From the NCBI GenBank assembly GCA_024138015.1, contig JAMXBB010000006.1, forward strand, positions 68,284,759-68,348,758: a stretch of 64,000 bases of DNA. The letters run 5' to 3'. The notes beneath the pieces were generated by a model. The model made no database searches, had not been told where the DNA came from, and saw only the letters and a program-made list of their open reading frames with translations. Each line of letters starts with the position of its first letter. The first letter of the stretch is position 1. Both the position numbers and the translations under genes were made by a program. Positions 56,068 to 64,000 of the stretch are shown in pieces. This stretch comes from Lumnitzera littorea (taxonomy: Eukaryota; Streptophyta; Magnoliopsida; Myrtales; Combretaceae).

Positions 56068-59000
56068 TGTTGAGTTCTCTTCATAAATTTTGATGATAAC
56101 AAAAAGTATTTATTGGCTAATAAATCTCACCAAATGTGCAGGAAAGAAACTAAAATATTTCTAACACAAAGTAGTTTAAAGAGTTTTATCAAAGGGTTCT
56201 ATTTGACTATAAATAGTTGATTAGAACCTCATCAGAGAATTCAAAATATAGTATGTGTATTGAATTCAAAGAGTTGTTTAGAAACTTCATATGAAGATTG
56301 TAAAAAGAAAGTTCAAAGAGTCATTTAGAGTCTGCATTTGTAGTGTTAAAAGAAATAGACTATATGAACTGATAGAGGCTTAATTAAAGGGTTGACTTGG
56401 AGGATTTCATATAATAATTTCGTGTTGTTTTTGTAAGTTGGAATAAATCTCAAAATTGAAGACCTAGCTCTACTTTATACAGTATATTTGGGTAATACAC
56501 TTAATTTCGTTCTACACAAGTTAGATTTAATCCATGGGGATTAATCTTAATAAAGGAGGTTAAATATTAAGATTGGAGTTTATCACAATTTAGTTTGACT
56601 ATCAAAATTTGTTTATTCAATTGTTTCAAATTGTCAAACTTTGAAAAAGAAGGTGTTGTAAATAAGAGCTAGGAACAGTGACATTATTTCAAGAGATTGA
56701 GTACAAAGTTCAAGCATTCGAGCAAGTCTATGAATTATCTACTGATATAATTTCATGACCTAAGATCAAAATTGATGATCACAAAGAAGATATGAATGAA
56801 GATCGAGGATAAGGATCTAACTTAAAAAAGATTTAGATAAGATTTGAGTTTGAAATGAAGATACGGTTGCTTTCCAAGTTTGTTGGGATTTAGTTATTCA
56901 AATTTGAGATATGAAAAAGCATAGGCAAAATCTCAAGATTGTTATCAGATTTTTCTAGTCTTAGGTATATGGAATTAATTATATGTAATACCCTAAGATT
57001 TTGGCCTATACAATAACTCTAGGAACTGAGCCCTTAAATTTAGGACGCTAGGTTATGTTATCCGTTTTAGCTCAAACTTTATAGTAAGGTTAGAAAAGTT
57101 AAACAAAGTAATTCTAATAAAGTCAATTTCTCGAAATAAGCTATATAAAAGGATTAATTTAAGAAAAGCATCAATTTATCAGTAAAACTGATAAATATCG
57201 AAAATGTTAAATTTGAGCTTTTAAATATAGTGGGATATTAGAAAGAAGTTATTTAACTTATAAAAATAATAAATAAAGTCGAATTATATGTAATATACAT
57301 ATATTTAAATGTGATATACATTCTAAATATTAAATACATATATATTAATAATAAATTATCAAAATAAGGGAAATTAATATAAAATAATAGGAAATTAATA
57401 AAAAAATGAATGAATTAGTCATCAAACCTAAGTAGCAGCATGAGACAAGTTAGAAAACATGAGTCATCATCAAATTAATAAAAAATTAACACCTCAAGCT
57501 TGGAAAAAACCAAAAAAATTACATGTGTATGCCATATGTTTAATTTTTAATAAATCTAATCCATTTGCAAATTATAAATAGGGTATGAATACATCAAAAA
57601 CAACATTTTAGAAATCTGAAACTACAAGAAGATAGCTCAAGAAAATTTAGGAAAAAAATTAGAAAAAACAAGGCATAATCTGATCTAGGCCAATTTACTA
57701 GATTAGGAGCAACAAAATTTTTTTAAAATAAGCATGTTTACTATTTATTGTAATTATTTTGGATAAAACTGATAATTTTGCTATTTTGTTAAGTTAATTG
57801 GTTTTTTACAAAATCAAAATATGAGCCCTATGTATTTTGATTTCTAAAAGTTTATACTGATATTTGGAACACTATATTTTTATTTTGTGATTAAATTTAC
57901 TTATTTGCTTAATTTTCACTAATTTCGAAGCAAAATCGTTATTTTTGTAAAAATAGATAATCCTTAGTTTAGTGTAATTTATGATCAATAATTAAATTAC
58001 ATATTTATATGAGTCTATAGGATTTTTTGTGAAATTAGTCGGCTCATATACTATTTATTATGCATTTTCATAGTATAAACCTATACATTTGCCCAATATA
58101 TAATATAGTAATTAGTACTAGTGGGATATTTGTTAAATATGTAAAGGAATAGTATTTTTGGATATATAATGAATGTTGACCAATTTGGGAAATATAGAAT
58201 TTTAGGATTTTTAATTTAGATTTAGAGTTTATTTGAGTTAATTACGAAGTTACAATAATGTACAGTCAAATCAGTAATACGAAAGGGTATTTTTAAGATT
58301 TTGACAATATTGATTAGACTTGTTTCTTAAGATATCTTAATAGTACTCAAAATAACGACTGTAACCATATAAAGTTTATTAAAATTGGATAAGAAATGAA
58401 TAAAATATGATCGGAATAAGTTGGGAAACACGATAATAAAAGCTTATAAGAGTTTAGTATCAACTTGTAGTTGACTTGAGGTCTATGTATATTATCTTAG
58501 GTGTGATAGATGAGGAAGGACTACATAGTGAAGCTTAGGATTTTTATACTACCGTTAAGCCAAGGTAAGTAGATATTTCTATTTTCGTGTAAGTAAACCT
58601 TTATCTACTTAACTTGGAGTCAGTTATGCCGTAAACTATAATGATGTGCTAGATGAATTGGATACCTAATTCTTTTGAGTATGTGTTAACTAAGTGAGAT
58701 GTTTCCTCATATATGATTGATTCATCGATACATATCCTTGTTTAGAAAACTTAGAAACTAAATTGTCCTTTAGGTTGTTCGCCTAAGTGAACCATATGTG
58801 AAGAAATGTACTATAAAGTTGAGAAACAAAGCTGAAGTTGAGATAGTCAAATTATTTATGATGTGGAACTTAAGATTCATGCCTTATACTAAGAAATTGT
58901 ACTATTTACTACATTCATGGCATGGAACGAAAGGACCTACGGGTCAAGTTTCTAAAAGCTTGAACATTACTATGTTGGGTTTTAAGCATATAGAATTGCA

Positions 59001-60844
59001 TTACTTAACTTATTCTAACCATGATGTGTGGTTTTAGCTAGACCAACTAGGTGTTGGATTTTCAAACCACAATAGGTGGTTTTTGTTAGAGGTCCTACTC
59101 CTAAACAGTTCCTTATTGCCTTAGGTTCCTGGACATAGTATCTAGATGCGTAGGTATGTCGACTACCCAGTTGAGGAATTGGAAAAGTACAGGATATTAG
59201 TACTGATACATGTCACATGCATAAGCATAGCTCGGATTCCCTACATAAACAGTTTGTCTTAATAGCTCAAATTATGAAACTAAATATTCTGTAGTACTAA
59301 TCCTTGTGAATGTGTATTATGCTTATTATGTGCTTCATTTTATCCACTCTCACTTAGCTTGTAAAGAGCTGAGGGGATACTTATGTATTTTCAAGTTATA
59401 AAGAGAATTGACCAAACATCAACATCAGGTGGGGGGAAAAGTCCTTTGACGGCACATAAGATGGAGTCAACTACTTTTGAAGAAGCTTTGTTGTATTTTG
59501 ACCTTAGTTCCATGAAAGATCTGTACATATGAAATAAAAATAATAATAATAATGTTATGTTTTAGGTTTGGTTAAGTTTGACAAATGTACTCTTTTGTAT
59601 AAACAGGTGTAAAGCTGAACTTCATTGTAGCACTCATTTGTTAAAAGTAAAACTTTTGTTGAATATAAATAAGTATTTCTATATGATGGTACATCTTGTG
59701 CTATGTTAGGATGTGAAACTATTTCAATGTAAAGTTTAAGTTTCATATTAAGAAGAGATTCTAGTGCAGATTTTTAGAAAAATTGAATCCAAATTTATTT
59801 GAATTCTATGAAGAACTACCAAAGAACATCAAGATTTTTTAAATCTAAAGTTTATCACTTCAGTTGGATCAAGATTGTAGAATATATTCAAAAACTAAAG
59901 TTTAGATTCAATGTAGAAATATAAAAGAGATAATTTTGATCCATCTAGACTTTATTTTAAGATAAGGTTTATGAAAGATCAATAAAATATCAACAATATA
60001 TCTTCTAAAGATTACGATCGGTTATTCAATTCAAATTTAAGTTTGACATAAATGTGCAATTTAAGGGATCAAGCAATAGGTTTATTTTCTAGGATAAGGA
60101 TCAAGTCAACAAAGATCAAAAGCTAGCCGTTAGAGTATTTCAGTATATAAAAGCACATCAATCAAATCAAGTTAACACTTTCTGGCAACTAATCATGAGA
60201 GTTTATCTCAAGCTAAAGTTCACATTACCTACTGTCAGAAAGTTCATCAAAAAGTTTATGAGAGACTTCACTAGAGAGCTCACTAAAGTGTAATTTTTAG
60301 CTTTTACTCTTCTATTTTTGAATGAATTCATTTGAGAGCTTTGTTATACTTCTCATTTTGTTTGTAAACATCATCAAAATTATTTAAAAGTTATATTTAT
60401 GGGAGGAGTTACGTTTGTTCTCTATAGAACTGTAGTTAGCCATGAGAGAAGCTTGATAGGTAGAAACTTGTGAGAGTCAAGTATTGGCAAGATTGTAACT
60501 TCTCTCCTTTTGGATTTGATATGGTGGATCAAGGGAACAACACCAGTAAGGAAGACCAAGTCCCCAATAGTGGAGTTAGAAGAAAGCAATAGGCACAAGG
60601 CTGAAACTATTTAAATCCTTTGCCTAATTCTCTTCTCTCTAATCTTTTTATTATTGCTGCATATTTATATTTATTTTCCCAATGCCAATAACTATTAAAT
60701 TACCACTATTCACCTAATATAAGTTATTAAGAGGTGTTTCTATTTTCAAATATGAAATTGTTTAAAATTTTCTATAGATATCAATTCAAACCCCAACCTA
60801 CACCCCTACCCCCCTTCCTCTTGATATCTTACACTAAACCTAAA
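56068..60844 (+). mobile_element. Sirevirus 3' LTR, interrupted by a solo LTR
   Basis: It starts TGTTGAGTTCTCTTC and ends CTAAACCTAAA before the target duplication GCCTT at 60845. It is collinear with the 5' LTR to about 56983 and again from 59717. TATA box TATATAAAAG at 60144-60153. Without the 2.7-kb insert it is about 2.0 kb, similar to the 5' LTR without its insert. Confidence 0.85.
56984..59716 (+). mobile_element. Probable solo LTR inside the Sirevirus 3' LTR
   Basis: It interrupts an alignment with the 5' LTR at 25817-25826. It starts TGTAATACCCTAAG, a common chromovirus LTR start, and ends near GTTAGGATGTGA (59705-59716). A TATA box TATAAATAGG lies at 57574-57583 and a GAGCTGAGGGGATACTT segment near 59370. 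No coding is present. AATTA (56977-56981) and AACTA (59717-59721) are a possible decayed duplication, but the edges are uncertain by a few bases. The 79-codon frame 58798-59037 has no recognisable domain. Confidence 0.6.
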
Positions 60845-60986
60845 GCCTTCATCACATCGTTTAACAATTCAATTCATTGTCTAATATCTATTGCAACTCT
60901 ACATACTACTCTCTTCCCTTTGTTAGAGTCTTTCTACTGGATTCTATTAACTTAGGAATCAAAGTTGATCCATAAGTCATACATCT
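60845..60986 (-). pseudogene. gag: Minus-strand gypsy gag, upstream half (host of the Sirevirus)
   Basis: After the duplication GCCTT, the sequence matches the antisense gag piece at 26750-26875 (TCTATTGCAAC, ACTACTCTCTTC, TTGATCCATAAGTCATAC). On the minus strand it is the part of gag upstream of the knuckle found at 24760-24830. Gypsy element 3 cuts it at 60987. Confidence 0.7.
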
Positions 60987-61882
60987 TGATAGATTGCTAA
61001 CCTCTAGACCCCTCACTCATGCCCATCTCAAACGCCTCTAATCTCTCACTAGGATGATTCTCTTTCGTTAGCCTACTAAAGATGAGCTCCTATGAGCGGA
61101 AGAGCTGTAGACGAACTCTTTAAAGTCCCAGCCCAAACATACTTTGCCCTGCTCTAACTCTTACCTAGTCACTGATTTGCCAAGTGCTAAGGCCGGCTTG
61201 CCAAATGCCGAGTCCGAGGCTATAACATACCAAACCTTTCTCTTCTAACCTCCAATGTATAGAATTGCAACATCATTCAATCACCTCGACAGCTTCAAGC
61301 ATAGATCAACCCCAACATCATTTCAGCCTAGATATAACGCCCCAAGATCCCTAACTACATACCTAATGACAAGCCGCCACCTAGCCCTTACTTTTTTGAT
61401 AATTATAAAATATTCCTTTCATCTTTTGTCATATTTACTCTTTTTCATATGTACTAAGAATCTTTATCTTACATTGTCTTTTATGTAATTTTTCATTATT
61501 GTATTGTTGCCCTAAAGGACTTGCTATAAATAGTCATTTTTACTATAGCCAAAATCATCTTACACCTTTACAAATATTGAATATACTTATTCTTGCAAGA
61601 TAGCCTTCTTCAAGTACATTTCTTATATACTCTTATCTAATCTTGTTAAATAACTCGAGATTAGTGACAAGTGGATCTTAGTATTAGCTTATGAGTCTTA
61701 TTAGGCAAAGTACTAAGTCATTTTGTGTTCTTTTGGTGTGTCATATCCTCCGAGTAACTTTACGAAAGCTACTGAGTTTACCAACCTTTTTCCATTCCTT
61801 CATTTTTCAATACTTCGAAGGACTTGCTATTACTACTCTATATGGTAAGTCCTAGTGATCAACTTAGCTCTTGGGCATATCA
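60987..61882 (+). mobile_element. 5' LTR of gypsy element 3
   Basis: It starts TGATAGATTGCTAACC and ends GGGCATATCA; TATA box CTATAAATAG at 61524-61533. Together with 3428 it shows the family start to be TGATRGATTG, which was altered to TA in both LTRs of element 2. Confidence 0.87.
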
Positions 61883-61890
61883 TATAATTC

Positions 61891-61902
61891 TGGTATCAGA
61901 GC
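61891..61902 (+). promoter_or_regulatory. Primer-binding site of gypsy element 3, perfect
   Basis: TGGTATCAGAGC, 8 bases after the LTR end, is fully complementary to the 3' end of initiator methionine tRNA. It is the reference for the decayed sites in elements 1 and 2. Confidence 0.92.
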
Positions 61903-62083
61903 TTGAGGTTTCAACTAAAAGCTTAGCATTGAAGTATTTCTTATTACTGTGTATGTTCTATTATACTCTCTTTCTCTAGTAGAAAATAGAGCAAGTTCTT
62001 AAATCACTATGTGAAAACATATTATCAAAGTTATGTGTAATCTTTTGTCAAGTAGTAGAATTCCTGAAAGTTTTGTATTGAGA

Positions 62084-63290
62084 ATGTCAAATCCTAGTGT
62101 TCAAGGAGAGATTAATGATGCCAAAAGTGTTGCTCACGGCCACAGTCGAGTTACTTAATAGACCCCATGAATTACTGATGAGTAGTTGCGAGACTTTGCT
62201 ACTATTGTAGCCAACCTAACTATCTTAGTACTAAGGTTAGTGGAGGCTAGGCCATAAGAGAGAGTTGTTGAACAAGGTTGAGAAGTAAGAGATAGGCCAA
62301 GAAGACAAGTAGGTGAGCATTGAATACCTGAAGCTATCAATGTGAACCCAATTCTACCCCCGACATGTTGAAAGGATTCGAAGGAAGAGACTAGAGCTAG
62401 ATGAAGTGTAAGAGTATAGGGAAGAGGAGCAATATGAAGGATTCGAAGAGCATGAGCTTTAAGCCCCTAGAGGAGCCGAGCATTTCAAAGTGTAAATTCC
62501 GAGTTTTAATGGGTCTGGTAGTACTGATGACTATCTGGATTGGGAGGAAAAGATTGAAAAGATATTTTACTTCTATGATTCTGAGGACTATATACGTATT
62601 CAAATCATTACTTTAGAATTTTCTAAGTATGCAGCAATGTAGTGGAAGAAACTGCAGAATGTACACTAGAAAGCCAAACGTGAAATCTACACGTAGAATG
62701 AGATGAAGAGAGTTCTAAGAAGTAGGTTTATTCTAGAACACTATGAGTAAGACACTTTCCAACATCTCTAAGAACTTAGACAATGTAGCTGATTAGTTGA
62801 TGAGTATGTTTGAGAATTTCGGTTGCTAATGATTCACTGTGATGTAAATGAGCCAGAAGCGCGAACCATAGCAAGGTTCATTTTTGGACTAAGGTCTAAA
62901 ATTGGTAATATAGTAGAAGTATAAAGGCTTAGAAGTCTCGATGAGACTATTCAAGTAGTATAGGGGGTTGAAAGGCAAAGGCAAAATTAAATCAACCGAG
63001 TATCGAGCAGCTAAACTATCATGCTAAGTAGAACCGGTATACTAAGCCAACCAAGATATGACCAAGCTTAATACAGTTCTAAGGAGGAAAGCCAAGGTCA
63101 AATGCTGAGCAAACCTGATGATGACCGAGGAAAGACTAAGGTTAAAGAGCCTAATGTGAAGAAGGATCAAGGTTACAGCTCAAGAAAGAAGACCAAAGAG
63201 ATAAAGTGTTTTAAGTGTCTTGGTTTCAACACTTGGTTAATCAATGTCCTAACCAACGCATCATGACTAATAAGGCAGATAAGCCCTAAC
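62084..63290 (+). pseudogene. gag: Ty3/gypsy gag of element 3
   Basis: The ATG at 62084 opens MSNPSVQGEIND. The Gag domain continues through stops (DDYLDWEEKIEKIFYFYDSED around 62525-62587, then LRSRFILEHYE-like and VDEYV segments). The zinc knuckle around 63208-63250 starts CFKCLGF, then a frameshift destroys the second half. The frame 62401-62616 runs in a shifted phase over the Gag domain and is a shadow. Confidence 0.82.
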
Positions 63291-64000
63291 TCGAAGTGGA
63301 GAGTGCAAGTGAAGGAGAGGAGGAAGAGATAGATGTTAATCAACTACTAGAAGAGGTTCAAGAAGATTTAGATGTTGTAACCCGACCTGAAACGGGAGAC
63401 TACTATATGGTTGTGCGAAGATCTTTGAGTACCTTTACTATTGAAAAGAATGAACGAAGAGAGAACCTCTCCCATACAAATAGCCAAGTGAATGGCAAAT
63501 TATGTACTTTGATCATCAATGGAGGGAGCTATACCAATGTCATAACACAAGGAGTAGTGAAGGCTTTGAAGTTGCTAACCTACCCTCACCTTAAACCCTA
63601 TAAGATTTACTAGCTAAATGAAAAGGGAGGTCTACCTGTTTTCGAGCAAGTCAGAGTGTCAATCACTGTTGATGATAGATACAAAGATGAGGTGTTATGC
63701 AACGTCTTACCTATATGTACTTTACACATTCTACTTAACTGACCTTGGTTATTTGATTTGAAGGTACTTCATAATGGGTATAGGAACACTTATATGTTCC
63801 AAAAGGATGAGAAAAAGGTTATACTAACCCCAATGAGCCTCAAAGAAGTTCAGGAGTGGCAAGAGCAAATTACCTAATTATTGTAGAGAAAGCCTTTAGT
63901 GATTTCCTAAGCCCAATTTTCTAAAGATGTCAAGAAGGAAAGATATATACTTTTATTGGTTAGGAGACTACTAGAATTGAATTCAACGGAAGCATTAACC
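63291..64000 (+). pseudogene. Ty3/gypsy protease and pre-RT linker of element 3
   Basis: The open frame 63296-63613 holds the acidic spacer VESASEGEEEEIDV (it lacks its own start) and the protease core CTLIINGGSYTNVITQG, with asparagine at the catalytic aspartate position. After the stop at 63611-63613 the linker continues (KDEVLCNVLPICTLHI, YRNTYMFQKDEKKVILTPMS around 63780-63840) to the window end. It corresponds to one unit of the sequence that is duplicated in element 1. Confidence 0.82.

Larger units (their letters stand above)
24900..60844 (+). mobile_element. Sirevirus-type Ty1/copia element, heavily interrupted
   Basis: LTRs at 24900-27708 and 56068-60844 enclose primer site, Gag with coiled coil and knuckles, protease, integrase, RT, RNase H, an extra post-pol coding remnant and a polypurine tract. 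Gag character (FDGSNFPYW, acidic segment before the knuckle) and the long linker before RT (HPHELI, LSKIESSSIDEA) are those of Sireviruses. Its span of about 36 kb is due to insertions: an antisense gag piece (26735-27390), an Athila-like element (31486-37817), gypsy element 2 (39533-53155) and a solo LTR (56984-59716). Without these it would be about 12.6 kb. Perfect 5-bp target duplications bound it. Confidence 0.85.
60987..64000 (+). mobile_element. CRM/Reina-like Ty3/gypsy element 3, truncated by the window end
   Basis: A 5' LTR (60987-61882), perfect primer site, gag and protease follow in the same order as elements 1 and 2, and the pre-RT linker continues to the last base. It inserted into the minus-strand gypsy gag. 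The 3' part lies outside the window. Confidence 0.85.

Noticed and set aside
24900..60844. Reading the Sirevirus, Athila-like A2 and gypsy element 2 as three side-by-side elements
   Set aside because: Sirevirus coding resumes in order after each insertion and its LTRs share an exact GCCTT duplication, so they are nested.
1..64000. tRNA, rRNA, CRISPR array, bacterial operon or phage-like system
   Set aside because: No cloverleaf-like gene, rRNA segment, regularly spaced repeat or dense gene array was seen; primer-binding sites only resemble a tRNA 3' end.

Overview
This is a flowering-plant nuclear intergenic block, strongly AT-rich, made almost wholly of decayed LTR retrotransposons inserted into one another. 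I see no intact host gene, no rRNA or tRNA gene, no CRISPR array and no prokaryotic feature. The lineages present (Sirevirus-type Ty1/copia; Athila-, Tat-, Tekay- and CRM/Reina-like Ty3/gypsy) are typical of gene-poor, often pericentromeric, plant chromatin. The species cannot be named from this sequence. Every coding region found is a pseudogene with in-frame stops, frameshifts or lost catalytic residues.

Layout, left to right. (1) 1-1223: end of a Tekay-like long LTR, minus orientation. (2) About 2140-13201: an Athila-like element with gag remnant, env-like ORF1 remnant and 3' LTR. It is split at 3428-8346 by CRM/Reina-like gypsy element 1, which ends in an inverted LTR fragment. (3) 13209-16411: a minus-strand Tat-like element with two LTRs and only gag/protease remnants. 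(4) About 16900-19260: a minus-strand Tekay 3' LTR with polypurine tract and the last part of its integrase. (5) 19260-24690: no gene; probable LTR and MITE relics. (6) 24900-60844: one Sirevirus-type copia element bounded by the 5-bp duplication GCCTT. It sits inside the gag gene of a minus-strand gypsy element whose two halves are visible at 24690-24899 and 60845-60986. (7) 60987-64000: gypsy element 3 (5' LTR, perfect primer-binding site, gag, protease), cut by the window end.

The Sirevirus is itself a host. An Athila-like non-autonomous element sits in its integrase (31486-37817) and carries a MITE in its 3' LTR. Gypsy element 2 sits in its RNase H (39533-53155) and contains two oppositely oriented Tekay solo LTRs (42288-45913 and 47358-50694), each with its own 5-bp target duplication. 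A further solo LTR lies in the Sirevirus 3' LTR (56984-59716). The order of insertion can be read directly from who interrupts whom.

There is no operon-like cooperation. The parts of note are regulatory or structural: LTR TATA boxes, a cluster of seven W-box cores, an array of TGACATAAG words, a second internal polypurine tract and a conserved 80-bp triplicate shared by the two Athila-like elements, and a probable assembly join at the single N (30136).
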